Assembly: GCF_028462495.1 (NCBI RefSeq)
Contig: NZ_JAQOWX010000003.1
Span: 37,750-101,749, forward strand
Source: Roseateles_E sp005503085
GTDB taxonomy: Bacteria; Pseudomonadota; Gammaproteobacteria; Burkholderiales; Burkholderiaceae_C
Reading direction: 5' to 3'
DNA: 64,000 bases
Of this stretch, positions 27,583 through 36,379 are shown piece after piece. The translations under genes and the position numbers were made by a program. The notes under the pieces are model-generated. The model did not search any database. It worked only from the letters and a program-made list of their open reading frames with translations, and was not told the origin of the DNA. The first letter of the stretch is position 1. Each line of letters starts with the position of its first letter.

Positions 27583-29378
27583 TGTCGGTGGCTAATTCAA
27601 TTCCTAAGCGCAAGTTTGATGTCGTGATCGTCGGAGCCGGTGGCTCGGGCATGCGCGCCTCCTTGCAGCTCTCGCTGGCCGGCCTGAATGTGGCCGTGCT
27701 GTCCAAGGTTTTTCCGACCCGCTCGCACACCGTGGCCGCCCAGGGCGGCATCGGCGCCAGCCTGGGAAATATGTCGGAAGACAACTGGCACTACCACTTC
27801 TTCGACACCGTCAAGGGCTCGGACTGGCTGGGTGACCAGGACGCGATCGAGTTCATGTGCCGCGAAGCGCCCAAGGTCGTCTACGAGCTTGAGCATTTCG
27901 GCATGCCTTTCGACCGCAATGCCGATGGCACGATCTACCAGCGCCCCTTCGGCGGCCACACCGCCAACTACGGCGAGAAGCCGGTGCAGCGCGCCTGCGC
28001 GGCGGCTGACCGTACCGGCCACGCGATGCTGCACACGCTGTACCAGCAGAACGTCAAGGCCAAGACCCAGTTCTTCGTCGAATGGATGGCGCTGGACCTG
28101 ATCCGCGACGCCGAGGGCGATGTGGTGGGCGTGACCGCCCTGGAGATGGAGACCGGCGAGGTCCACATCCTGCAGGCCAAGACCGTGCTGCTGGCCACCG
28201 GCGGGGCAGGGCGCATCTTCGCCGCCTCGACCAATGCCTTCATCAACACCGGCGACGGCCTGGGCATGGCGGCGCGTGCCGGCATCCCGCTGGAAGACAT
28301 GGAGTTCTGGCAGTTCCACCCGACCGGCGTGCACAACGCCGGCGTGCTGCTGACCGAAGGCTGCCGCGGCGAAGGCGCGATCCTGCGCAACAGCAATGGC
28401 GAGCGCTTCATGGAACGCTATGCGCCGACCCTGAAGGACCTGGCACCGCGCGACTTCGTCTCGCGCTGCATGGACCAGGAGATCAAGGAAGGGCGTGGCT
28501 GCGGTCCGAACAAGGACTACATCCAGCTGGACATGACCCATCTGGGCGGCGACACCATCATGAAGCGCCTGCCCTCGGTGTTCGAGATCGGCCACAACTT
28601 CGCCAATGTCGACATCACCAAGGAACCGATCCCGGTGGTGCCGACCATCCACTACCAGATGGGTGGCATCCCGACCAATATCCATGGCCAGGTGGTCGTG
28701 CCCAAGGACGGCAAGCCCAATGCGGTGATCAACGGCCTGTACGCGGTGGGCGAGTGCGCCTGCGTCAGCGTGCACGGCGCGAACCGCCTGGGCACCAACT
28801 CTTTGCTCGACCTGCTGGTGTTCGGCCGTGCGGCCGGCAACCACATCGTCGACGCCGGCCTGAAGACTAAAGCGCACAAGGATCTGCCGGCCGATGCAGC
28901 CGACCGCTCGCTGGCCCGCCTGGCCCGCCTGGACGCCAGCACCAGCGGCGAGTACGCGCAGGATGTGGCCAACGATCTGCGTGCCGCGATGCAGCAGCAT
29001 GCCGGCGTGTTCCGCACCCAGGCCATGCTCAACGAGGGCGTGGCCAAGGTGGCCGAGATCGCCAAGCGCGTCGCCAACATCACGCTGAAGGACAAGTCCA
29101 AGGTCTTCAACACCGCCCGCATCGAGGCGCTGGAGGTCGAGAACCTGATCGAGGCGGCCCAGGCCACCATCGTCTCCGCTGCGGCCCGCACCGAGAGCCG
29201 CGGCGCCCATACGGTGGACGACTACGGCGACACGCCCGCCCACCCGAATGGTCGCAACGACGAGCAGTGGATGAAGCACACGCTGTGGTATTCGGAAGGC
29301 AACCGCCTGGACTACAAGCCGGTCAACTTGAAGCCGCTGACGGCCGAGTCGATTCCGCCCAAGGTCCGTACGTTCTAA
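27582..29378 (+). CDS. sdhA: Succinate dehydrogenase flavoprotein subunit
   Basis: This 598-residue subunit carries covalent FAD and oxidises succinate to fumarate. It shows the dinucleotide fold FDVVIVGAGGSGMRASLQL, the FAD-linked His in SHTVAAQGGIGA, the substrate motif FHPTGVHNAG, the catalytic-arginine region PTIHYQMGGIPTN, and HGANRLGTNSLLDLLVFG. Length and order match the family. It is coupled to sdhD by one shared base, and needs SdhE, encoded three genes on, for flavinylation. Confidence 0.98.
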   Translation: MSVANSIPKRKFDVVIVGAGGSGMRASLQLSLAGLNVAVLSKVFPTRSHTVAAQGGIGASLGNMSEDNWHYHFFDTVKGSDWLGDQDAIEFMCREAPKVVYELEHFGMPFDRNADGTIYQRPFGGHTANYGEKPVQRACAAADRTGHAMLHTLYQQNVKAKTQFFVEWMALDLIRDAEGDVVGVTALEMETGEVHILQAKTVLLATGGAGRIFAASTNAFINTGDGLGMAARAGIPLEDMEFWQFHPTGVHNAGVLLTEGCRGEGAILRNSNGERFMERYAPTLKDLAPRDFVSRCMDQEIKEGRGCGPNKDYIQLDMTHLGGDTIMKRLPSVFEIGHNFANVDITKEPIPVVPTIHYQMGGIPTNIHGQVVVPKDGKPNAVINGLYAVGECACVSVHGANRLGTNSLLDLLVFGRAAGNHIVDAGLKTKAHKDLPADAADRSLARLARLDASTSGEYAQDVANDLRAAMQQHAGVFRTQAMLNEGVAKVAEIAKRVANITLKDKSKVFNTARIEALEVENLIEAAQATIVSAAARTESRGAHTVDDYGDTPAHPNGRNDEQWMKHTLWYSEGNRLDYKPVNLKPLTAESIPPKVRTF

Positions 29379-29391
29379 GAGGTAAATCACT

Positions 29392-30096
29392 ATGACCAAG
29401 CGTACTTTTCAGATCTACCGCTACGACCCGGACAAGGATGCCAAGCCCTATATGCAGACCCTCGAGGTCGAGCTGGACGGCTCCGAGCGCATGCTGCTGG
29501 ACGCCCTGAACAAGCTCAAGGCCGTCGATCCCAGCCTGAGCTTCCGTCGCAGCTGTCGCGAGGGTGTCTGCGGTTCGGATGCGATGAACATCAACGGCAA
29601 GAACGGTCTGGCATGCCTGACGAATATGCGTACCCTGCCGGGCACCATCGTCTTGAAGCCGCTGCCGGGCCTGCCGGTCGTGCGCGACCTGATCGTCGAC
29701 ATGACTCAGTTCTTCAAGCAGTACAACTCGATCAAGCCTTATCTGGTCAACGACACGCCGCTGCCCGACAAGGAGCGTCTGCAGTTCCCTGAAGAGCGCG
29801 AAGAGCTCAACGGCCTGTACGAGTGCATCCTCTGCGCCAGCTGTTCGACCAGCTGCCCCAGCTTCTGGTGGAACCCGGACAAGTTCGTCGGCCCCGCCGG
29901 CCTGCTGCAAGCCTACCGCTTCATCGCCGACAGCCGCGACGAGGCCACCGGCGAGCGTCTGGATAATCTGGAAGATCCGTACCGCCTGTTCCGCTGCCAC
30001 ACCATCATGAACTGCGTCGATGTCTGCCCGAAGGGGCTGAACCCGACCAAGGCCATCGGCAAGATCAAGGAATTGATGGTCCGGCGCGCCGTCTGA
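29392..30096 (+). CDS. sdhB: Succinate dehydrogenase iron-sulfur subunit
   Basis: This 234-residue protein passes electrons from FAD to quinone through three clusters. The [2Fe-2S] ligands lie in the 55-75 region (Cys55, Cys60, Cys75). The [4Fe-4S] and [3Fe-4S] clusters use the CILCASC segment (Cys145, 148, 151, with Cys155) and the later Cys202, Cys208 and Cys212 (CHTIMNCVDVCPKGL). It follows sdhA by 13 nt with a purine-rich ribosome-binding site. The protein is full length. Confidence 0.97.
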   Translation: MTKRTFQIYRYDPDKDAKPYMQTLEVELDGSERMLLDALNKLKAVDPSLSFRRSCREGVCGSDAMNINGKNGLACLTNMRTLPGTIVLKPLPGLPVVRDLIVDMTQFFKQYNSIKPYLVNDTPLPDKERLQFPEEREELNGLYECILCASCSTSCPSFWWNPDKFVGPAGLLQAYRFIADSRDEATGERLDNLEDPYRLFRCHTIMNCVDVCPKGLNPTKAIGKIKELMVRRAV

Positions 30097-30118
30097 CGAT
30101 GCCCGGCCCTGCTCAGTC

Positions 30119-30394
30119 ATGACCGCTGTCAACACCCTGATCGACGAGAGAGCCCTCTCCAAGCTGCGCTGGCGCTGCCGACGCGGCCTGCTGGAGAATG
30201 ATCTCTTCATCGAGCGTTTCTTCGCTCGATACGACCGCAGTCTGACCGAGCATCAGGCCGAGGGCCTGCGCGTGCTGATGGAGCTGTCCGACAACGATTT
30301 GTTGGATCTGTTCCTGTGCCGCAAGCAGCCCGAAGGCGAACTCGATCGTGCCGATGTGCAAGAGGTCCTGGCCCTGCTCAGGACCGCCCCCTGA
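30119..30394 (+). CDS. sdhE: FAD assembly factor SdhE
   Basis: This 91-residue helical protein has the conserved RGxxE motif (RRGLLEND, Arg22-Glu26) of the SdhE/Sdh5 family, which promotes covalent flavinylation of SdhA. It follows sdhB by 22 nt and precedes gltA by 27 nt, a gene order common in betaproteobacteria. It is full length and probably part of the sdh transcript. Confidence 0.93.
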   Translation: MTAVNTLIDERALSKLRWRCRRGLLENDLFIERFFARYDRSLTEHQAEGLRVLMELSDNDLLDLFLCRKQPEGELDRADVQEVLALLRTAP

Positions 30395-30421
30395 ATCCCC
30401 AAGAAGTCATAAGGAACGCCC

Positions 30422-31732
30422 ATGACCCCGTCTGACGTCAAAGCCACCCTGTCGTTCTCCGATGGCAGCCCGCAAATGGATCTGCCGCTGTACAAGGGCA
30501 CGATAGGCCCGGATGTGATCGACATCCGCAAGCTGTACGCACAGACGGGCAAGTTCACCTACGACCCCGGCTTCCTGTCGACCGCTTCATGCAACTCGAC
30601 CATCACCTATATCGATGGCGACAAGGGCGAGCTGCTGTATCGCGGCTACCCGATCGAGCAGCTGGCCACCAGCTGCGACTACCTCGAAACCTGCTATCTG
30701 CTGCTGTACGGAGAGCTGCCCAACCCGGCGCAGAAGGAAGACTTCGTCGCTCGCGTGACCAACCACACCATGGTCAACGAGCAGATGCAGTTCTTCCTGC
30801 GCGGCTTCCGCCGCGACGCGCATCCGATGGCTGTGATGACCGGTCTGGTCGGCGCGATGTCGGCCTTCTATCACGACAGCACCGACATCAATAACCCCGA
30901 GCACCGCGAGATCGCCGCGATCCGCCTGATCGCGAAGATGCCGACGCTGGTGGCCATGGCCTACAAGTACACCATCGGCCAGCCCTATATCTATCCGAAG
31001 AACGATCTGAGCTACGCCGGCAACTTCATGCGCATGATGTTTGCCACGCCCTGCGAGGACTACAAGCCCAACGACGTGCTGGTGCGCGCGATGGACCGCA
31101 TCTTCACGCTGCATGCCGACCACGAGCAGAACGCGTCGACGTCGACCGTGCGCCTGTGCGGTTCCTCGGGCACCAACCCCTTTGCGGCCATCGCGGCCGG
31201 CGTGGCCTGCCTGTGGGGCCCGGCTCACGGCGGCGCCAACGAGGCGGCGCTGAACATGCTGGGCGACATCCAGAAGCAGGGTGGCGTCGCCAAGATCGGC
31301 GAGTTCATCAAGCAGGTCAAGGACAAGAGCAGCGGCGTCAAGCTGATGGGCTTCGGTCACCGGGTCTACAAGAACTACGACCCGCGCGCCAAGCTGATGC
31401 GCGAAACCTGCCACGAGGTGCTGGACGAGCTGGGTCTGCACAACGACCCGATGTTCAAGCTGGCGATGGAGCTGGAGAAGATCGCGCTGGAAGATGAGTA
31501 CTTCGTCGCCCGCAAGCTCTACCCGAACGTCGACTTCTACTCCGGCATCGTGCAGCGCGCCATCGGCATCCCGGTGCCGCTGTTCACCGCGATCTTCGCG
31601 CTGGCCCGCACGGTCGGCTGGATCGCCCAGCTCAACGAAATGATCGGTGACCCGGAGTACAAGATCGGCCGCCCGCGTCAGCTCTTCGTCGGCTCGACCC
31701 CGCGCGACGTCAAGCCGATCGCGCAACGCTGA
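30422..31732 (+). CDS. gltA: Citrate synthase (type II)
   Basis: This 436-residue hexameric-type citrate synthase condenses acetyl-CoA and oxaloacetate. The catalytic residues are visible: His269 in GPAHGGANEAAL, His313 in GFGHRVYKNYDPRA and Asp371 in NVDFYSGIV. The N-terminal small-domain segment (YDPGFLSTASCNSTITYIDG) marks the NADH-sensitive Gram-negative type. It ends the sdh cluster and is followed at once by a Rho-independent terminator. Confidence 0.98.
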   Translation: MTPSDVKATLSFSDGSPQMDLPLYKGTIGPDVIDIRKLYAQTGKFTYDPGFLSTASCNSTITYIDGDKGELLYRGYPIEQLATSCDYLETCYLLLYGELPNPAQKEDFVARVTNHTMVNEQMQFFLRGFRRDAHPMAVMTGLVGAMSAFYHDSTDINNPEHREIAAIRLIAKMPTLVAMAYKYTIGQPYIYPKNDLSYAGNFMRMMFATPCEDYKPNDVLVRAMDRIFTLHADHEQNASTSTVRLCGSSGTNPFAAIAAGVACLWGPAHGGANEAALNMLGDIQKQGGVAKIGEFIKQVKDKSSGVKLMGFGHRVYKNYDPRAKLMRETCHEVLDELGLHNDPMFKLAMELEKIALEDEYFVARKLYPNVDFYSGIVQRAIGIPVPLFTAIFALARTVGWIAQLNEMIGDPEYKIGRPRQLFVGSTPRDVKPIAQR

Positions 31733-31770
31733 TCGATTCCTAGCGGGCCGCGTGCCCGCTGCTGTTGCCA

Positions 31771-31804
31771 AACCCGCCCGGCCTTCAGGCCCGGCGGGTT
31801 TTTT
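31771..31804 (+). terminator. Rho-independent terminator after gltA
   Basis: AACCCGCCCGGCC and GGCCCGGCGGGTT form a 13-bp stem with one mismatch and a TTCA loop, followed directly by T residues. It lies about 40 nt after the gltA stop and closes the sdhCDAB-sdhE-gltA cluster. Confidence 0.92.
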
Positions 31805-31916
31805 GATGCCCGGGCCGGCGGACCAGGGAAAGCCCGGGGCCGCCAGGCCCGGATATTTGCGCAAACAGCGCTGCCGGCCTGCCGTCAGGCTGCTTGTTTC
31901 AGCTATGCTTTGTGGT

Positions 31917-31932
31917 TGGCAAACGTTTGCCA
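31917..31932. promoter_or_regulatory. Perfect 16-bp palindrome, LacI-family operator
   Basis: TGGCAAACGTTTGCCA is a perfect palindrome with the central CG typical of LacI/PurR/RbsR-family sites. It lies 38 nt before the GTG start of the LacI-type regulator, just downstream of a possible -10 (TATGCT, 31904-31909). It is well placed for autorepression and control of the downstream salvage genes. Confidence 0.8.
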
Positions 31933-31969
31933 CTGTGTGGTCATTGATGATGGAAAGCACTGAGTCCTT

Positions 31970-32980
31970 GTGAGCACGATCAAAGATGTTGCGGCCCTGG
32001 CGGGGGTCTCGTTCACCACCGTCTCCCATGTGCTGAACGACACCCGGCCGGTCAGCGCCGACGCGCGGCGCCGGGTGCTGGCGGCGGTCGAGGAGATCGG
32101 CTATCTGCCCAGCGCGGTGGCGCGCTCTTTGCGCAAAAGCGAGACCAAGATCGTGGGCGTGCTGGTGCCCACCGTCAACAATCCCTTCGTCGCCGAGCGG
32201 GTCTGTGGCGTCGAGGACTGCTGCCGGCTGGCCGGCTCCTCGGTGTTCCTGTGCAACTCCGACAACGCCCCGAAACGCCAGCAGCAGTCCATGCGCACCC
32301 TGCTGGAAAAACGTATCGACGGGCTCTTGCTGTCCTCGGCCGGCGATGCCGCATCGCTGGCCCGCATCTTCAAGCTGGCCACCGTGCCCTCGGTGACGGT
32401 GGACCGTCTGGTGCCGGGCGCGCGCGCCGATCGGGTCAGCGTCAACAATGCTGACGGCGCCTACAAGGCGGTCAAGCATCTGCTGGACCTCGGTCACCGC
32501 CGCATCGCGTGCATCAGTGGGCCGGCCGAGTTCGAGGTGACTGCGGAGCGGGTCGACGGCTGGCGCCGTGCCCAGCTCGATCGCGGCATCACGCCCGACG
32601 AAGGCCTGCTGATCGAAAGCGACTTCAGCAGCGCCGGCGGCTACGAAGCGGCACGCCGCCTGCTGCGCGCGCAGGCCGGTATCACGGCCCTGTTCGCCAG
32701 CAATGACATGATGGCCCTGGGTGCGCTTCGCGCGGCCGCCGAATCGGGGCTCAAGGTGCCGCAGCAGCTCTCCATCGTCGGCTTTGACGATATCGAGCTC
32801 AGCGGCTTTGTTTACCCGGCGCTGACCACGGTGGGCTGCTCGATCAAGGAGCTGGGCCGCGAAGCGGCCCGGGTGCTGGTGGACCGCATCGAGAACCCGG
32901 CGGCGCCGCTGAAGGATGTGCTGCTGACGCCGCGTCTGGTGGTGCGAGAAAGCACCTCCGCGCCGCAGCGACTGGGCTGA
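31970..32980 (+). CDS. LacI-family transcriptional regulator (RbsR-like)
   Basis: This 336-residue regulator has a LacI helix-turn-helix in its first 50 residues (STIKDVAALAGVSFTTVSHV, then a hinge AVARSLRKSETK). A periplasmic-binding-protein-type effector domain follows, with VNNADGAYKAVKHLLDLGHR and FASNDMMALGALRA. The start is GTG at 31970. The neighbouring ribokinase and nucleoside hydrolase suggest ribose, a nucleoside or a purine derivative as effector (inference). The palindrome upstream of it is the likely operator. Confidence 0.9.
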   Translation: MSTIKDVAALAGVSFTTVSHVLNDTRPVSADARRRVLAAVEEIGYLPSAVARSLRKSETKIVGVLVPTVNNPFVAERVCGVEDCCRLAGSSVFLCNSDNAPKRQQQSMRTLLEKRIDGLLLSSAGDAASLARIFKLATVPSVTVDRLVPGARADRVSVNNADGAYKAVKHLLDLGHRRIACISGPAEFEVTAERVDGWRRAQLDRGITPDEGLLIESDFSSAGGYEAARRLLRAQAGITALFASNDMMALGALRAAAESGLKVPQQLSIVGFDDIELSGFVYPALTTVGCSIKELGREAARVLVDRIENPAAPLKDVLLTPRLVVRESTSAPQRLG

Positions 32981-33004
32981 GAAAAAACAAAGGGAAGAAG
33001 TTTC

Positions 33005-33931
33005 ATGACGCAGCGCGCAAATGCAGCCCCCCAGGTGGTGGTGGTAGGCAGCATCAATATGGACATGGTCTCGCATTCCCGGCGTCTGCCCGGGCCCGGC
33101 GAGACCCTGATGGGCGAGGCCTTTGTGATGGCGCCCGGCGGCAAGGGGGCCAACCAGGCCGTGGCTGCGGCCCGGCTGGGCGCGCCGGTGGCATTTGTCT
33201 CGCGGGTCGGCACGCGCCAGCATGGCGCGGAGCTGCTGGCCGCGCTGGCCGAGGAGGGCATCGCGACCTCCGGCGTGGTCGCCGATCCGGCGGCGCTGCC
33301 CGGCGTCGCCGTCATCATGGTGGCCAGCGAGGGCGGTGAGAACTCCATCGTCTACGTGCCCGGCAGCAATGCCCAGCTCAGCGCGGCCGATGTGCAGACC
33401 AGTGCCGCGCTGCTGCAGTCGGCCAAAGTTGTCGTGGCCCAGCTGGAGGTACCGGTGCCGGCCATCACCCAGGCCTTCGAGCTGGCCCGCGCGACCGGCG
33501 TCACGACGATTCTGAACGCGGCACCGGCGCTGCCGGTCGGCGATGCCTTGCTGGCCCTGAGCAACTGGTTGATCGTTAACGAGACCGAGGCCGGCCAGCT
33601 CGCGGGCATGGCCAGCGGCAGCGTCGACGAGGCCGCGGCTGCGGCGCTGGCGCTGCTGCAGCGCGGCCCGCAGCAGGTGCTGGTGACGCTGGGCGCGCAA
33701 GGCGTGCTGCTGTGCGGCGCGGCCGGCGTCCAGCATCTGCCGGCCCGGGTCGTCAAGGCGGTCGACACCGTCGGTGCCGGCGACACCTTTGTCGGCGGCC
33801 TGGCCGCCGGTCTGGCCGAGGGCATGAGCGCGACCGATGCGGTGCGCCTGGGCCAGGCGGCGGCGGCCATTGCGGTCAGCCGCAGCGGCGTGCAGTCGGC
33901 GATGCCGCGCCGCGCCGAAATCACTCTTTGA
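33005..33931 (+). CDS. rbsK: Ribokinase
   Basis: This 308-residue PfkB-family kinase has the ribokinase pattern: VVVVGSINMDMVSHSRRLP near the start, the substrate loop APGGKGANQAVAAARLG, and the catalytic anion hole and base in VKAVDTVGAGDTFVGGLAAG. It would phosphorylate ribose released by the neighbouring nucleoside hydrolase to ribose-5-phosphate. It follows the regulator by 24 nt with a GGGAAGAAG ribosome-binding site. No ribose transporter is in the window. Confidence 0.92.
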   Translation: MTQRANAAPQVVVVGSINMDMVSHSRRLPGPGETLMGEAFVMAPGGKGANQAVAAARLGAPVAFVSRVGTRQHGAELLAALAEEGIATSGVVADPAALPGVAVIMVASEGGENSIVYVPGSNAQLSAADVQTSAALLQSAKVVVAQLEVPVPAITQAFELARATGVTTILNAAPALPVGDALLALSNWLIVNETEAGQLAGMASGSVDEAAAAALALLQRGPQQVLVTLGAQGVLLCGAAGVQHLPARVVKAVDTVGAGDTFVGGLAAGLAEGMSATDAVRLGQAAAAIAVSRSGVQSAMPRRAEITL

Positions 33932-33954
33932 ACAACCGAACTGGTGCTTGCAGT

Positions 33955-34917
33955 ATGAAAGCCTCTGCCGTAATTTTTGACACCGACCCCGGCATCGACG
34001 ATGCGATGGCGCTGCACCTGCTGGCGCGCCACCCGGCCATCGCGTTGCGCGCGCTGACCACCGTGTTCGGCAACGCCCCCATCGCGACCACCACCCGCAA
34101 TGCGCTGAGCCTGTCGGCCTTCTACGGCCTGGACCTGCCGGTGGCGCAGGGCGCGGCCGGCCCGCTGCACACGCCGGCGGAGCAGGACTTCCCGGCCCAT
34201 GTGCATGGCGACGACGGCCTGGGCGGCATGTTCGGGCAATTGCCCGCCTCGCCGGCCCGAGCAGATGCCCGCCCGGCCCATCAGCTGATCTGCGATCTGA
34301 TCAATGCCGAACCCGGCGAGATCACGCTGCTGGCCGTCGGCCCGCTGACCAATATCGCACTGGCCCTGCGCCATGACCCGACGATCACGGCCAAGGTTCG
34401 CCAGGTCGTCGTGATGGGCGGCGCCTTCGGCACTCATGGCCATGGCGGCAATGTGACGCCGGTGGCCGAGGCCAATATCATCAATGACCCCGAGGCGGCC
34501 GACATCGTCTTCACGGCCGACTGGCCGGTCGTCATCGTCGGCCTGGATGTGACCCAGGAGGTGGTGATGAAGCATCAGTACCTGGCCGCGCTGCAAGGCA
34601 AGGACGGCGCCGTCGGCGACTTTCTGTGGACCGCGACCCGCCATTACCAGGACTTCTATCACGAGCGCGACGGCATCGGCGGCATCTACTCGCACGACGC
34701 CAGCGCGGCGGCCTTCTGCATTGCACCCGAGCTGTTCAGCCTGCGCAGCGGCCCGGTGCGCGTCGTCACCGAGGGCATTGCCCGCGGCCAGACCATCCAG
34801 GACTTCCACAAGCCCACCGGTGCGCAGACGCCCTGGAGCAGCTGCTCGCCGCAGCAGGCCTGCATCGCCGTCGATGCGGCCGGCGTGCTGAATCTGTTTG
34901 CCCAAGCCTTCAATTGA
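33955..34917 (+). CDS. Nucleoside hydrolase (inosine/uridine-preferring family)
   Basis: This 320-residue enzyme splits ribonucleosides into base and ribose using a bound calcium. It has the diagnostic N-terminal aspartate cluster FDTDPGIDDAMAL (Asp9, 11, 15, 16), AVGPLTNIALAL, VMGGAFGTHGHGGN and a later HDASAAA. It sits 23 nt after the ribokinase, so the pair releases and phosphorylates ribose. Base preference cannot be read from sequence alone. The start MKASAVIFDTDPG is clear. Confidence 0.92.
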   Translation: MKASAVIFDTDPGIDDAMALHLLARHPAIALRALTTVFGNAPIATTTRNALSLSAFYGLDLPVAQGAAGPLHTPAEQDFPAHVHGDDGLGGMFGQLPASPARADARPAHQLICDLINAEPGEITLLAVGPLTNIALALRHDPTITAKVRQVVVMGGAFGTHGHGGNVTPVAEANIINDPEAADIVFTADWPVVIVGLDVTQEVVMKHQYLAALQGKDGAVGDFLWTATRHYQDFYHERDGIGGIYSHDASAAAFCIAPELFSLRSGPVRVVTEGIARGQTIQDFHKPTGAQTPWSSCSPQQACIAVDAAGVLNLFAQAFN

Positions 34918-34927
34918 GGAGAAACCC

Positions 34928-36250
34928 ATGAGCCAAGCCCAACAAACCCTGCTGAAGGCCCGCTGGATCGTCTCGATGGCGCCCGGCAGCGAGGTGCTCA
35001 ATGAGCATGCGCTGGTGATGGAGGGCGAGCGCATTGCGGCCCTCCTGCCCTGGGCCGAGGCCGAGACCCGGTACCCGGATGCGGCCAAGGTCGAACTCGG
35101 CTCGCATGTGCTGATCCCGGGCCTGATCAACGGCCACACGCATTCGGCGATGTCGCTGCTGCGTGGCGTGGCCGACGATGTGCCGCTGATGGACTGGCTC
35201 AACAACCACATCTGGCCGCTGGAGAAGAAGTGGGTCAGCGAGGACTGGACCTACCAGGGCTCGCTGCTGTCGGCGGCCGAGTCGCTGCGCGGCGGCGTCA
35301 CCTATCTGAACGATATGTACTTCTTCCCGACCGCGATGGCGCGCGCCGCCGTCGACTCAGGTCTGCGCGCCGGCGTCTCGATCAACGTGATCGATTTCCC
35401 GACCGGCTATGCCTCGGGCCCGGACGACTACATCGCCAAGGGCCTGGCCGCTTACCAGCAGTTCAAGGGCGAGAAGCTCCTGGACTGGACCAGCGCGCCG
35501 CACGCGCCCTACACGGTGTCGGACGAGACCTTCATCAAGCTGCGCCAGTTGGCTGAGCAGCATGGCATGCAGATGCACTGCCATATCCACGAGACCCAGG
35601 ACGAGGTCGATGGCAGCCTGAAACAATATGGCATGCGGCCGCTGGAGCGCCTGAACAAGCTGGGTCTGCTCAACGAGAAGATGATGGCCGTGCACATGGT
35701 CCATCTGAACGAGGACGAGATCGCGATGCTGGCGCGGCAGAAGGTGCACCTGGTCCACAACCCGAACTCGAATATGAAGCTGGCCTCGGGTGTCTGCCCG
35801 GTGACGGCGCTCGAAGCCGCCGGCGTCAACACGATTCTGGGCACCGACGGCGCAGCGTCGAACAACCGCCAGGACATGTTCGGCGAGATCCGCGCTGCGG
35901 CCTTGCTGGCCAAGGGCTCGACGCAGAATCCCACCACCGTCTCGGCACGCAGCGCGCTGGAGATGGCCACCATTCGCGCCGCCAAGGCCATGGGCCGGGG
36001 CGACGACCTGGGGTCGCTGGAAGTGGGCAAGCTGGCCGACGTCGTCGCGGTGTCGCTGGACGCGCTGGAATGCCGACCGGTCTACAACCCCGAGGCCCAG
36101 CTGGTCTATGTGGCCGGCCGCGAGCATGTCTCCGATGTCTGGGTCGGCGGCCGCCAGGTCTTGAAGGGCCGCGAGCTGACCACGGTGGACCAGGGCGCCT
36201 TGCTGGATCGCATCGAAGGCATCGTCGCCAGGATGAAGACCGAGCGCTGA
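34928..36250 (+). CDS. TRZ/ATZ-family amidohydrolase (MTA/SAH/5'-deoxyadenosine deaminase-like)
   Basis: This 440-residue zinc amidohydrolase resembles methylthioadenosine/S-adenosylhomocysteine deaminases. Metal ligands are visible in NGHTHSAMSLLRG, MHCHIHETQDEV (His and Glu), a MAVHMVHL histidine and GTDGAASNNRQD. A strong AGGAG precedes the ATG at 34928. It follows the nucleoside hydrolase by 10 nt, so its role is probably to deaminate a nucleoside such as 5'-deoxyadenosine, MTA or SAH. Substrate choice within the family cannot be fixed here; triazine hydrolase activity is unlikely. Confidence 0.85.
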   Translation: MSQAQQTLLKARWIVSMAPGSEVLNEHALVMEGERIAALLPWAEAETRYPDAAKVELGSHVLIPGLINGHTHSAMSLLRGVADDVPLMDWLNNHIWPLEKKWVSEDWTYQGSLLSAAESLRGGVTYLNDMYFFPTAMARAAVDSGLRAGVSINVIDFPTGYASGPDDYIAKGLAAYQQFKGEKLLDWTSAPHAPYTVSDETFIKLRQLAEQHGMQMHCHIHETQDEVDGSLKQYGMRPLERLNKLGLLNEKMMAVHMVHLNEDEIAMLARQKVHLVHNPNSNMKLASGVCPVTALEAAGVNTILGTDGAASNNRQDMFGEIRAAALLAKGSTQNPTTVSARSALEMATIRAAKAMGRGDDLGSLEVGKLADVVAVSLDALECRPVYNPEAQLVYVAGREHVSDVWVGGRQVLKGRELTTVDQGALLDRIEGIVARMKTER

Positions 36251-36271
36251 GTTCACTTACCGGCTGGTGAA

Positions 36272-36297
36272 ACTTGCCGCCTTTGCGGGCGGCAAGT
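36272..36297 (+). terminator. Hairpin after the salvage operon
   Basis: ACTTGCCGCC and GGCGGCAAGT form a perfect 10-bp stem with a 6-nt loop, 22 nt after the deaminase stop. No U-tract follows, so termination here would be weak or factor-assisted. Confidence 0.5.
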
Positions 36298-36319
36298 CCA
36301 AGACCCAGGCCAGCCTCGG

Positions 36320-36378
36320 TAGAATCCCGCACTTCATCGAAGGTCGGCCGTCTCGGTCCGGCTAGCACTGCGGGATTC
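36320..36378 (+). promoter_or_regulatory. purL promoter/leader with 10-bp inverted repeat at the start codon
   Basis: TAGAAT (36320-36325) in a GGTAGAAT context is a likely -10 box. GAATCCCGCA (36322-36331) and TGCGGGATTC (36369-36378) form a perfect 10-bp inverted repeat. The right arm holds the only ribosome-binding-like GGGA and ends one base before the purL ATG. Pairing could hide the translation start, or the arms could bind a protein. The -35 is poor. Confidence 0.5.
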
Positions 36379-36379
36379 C

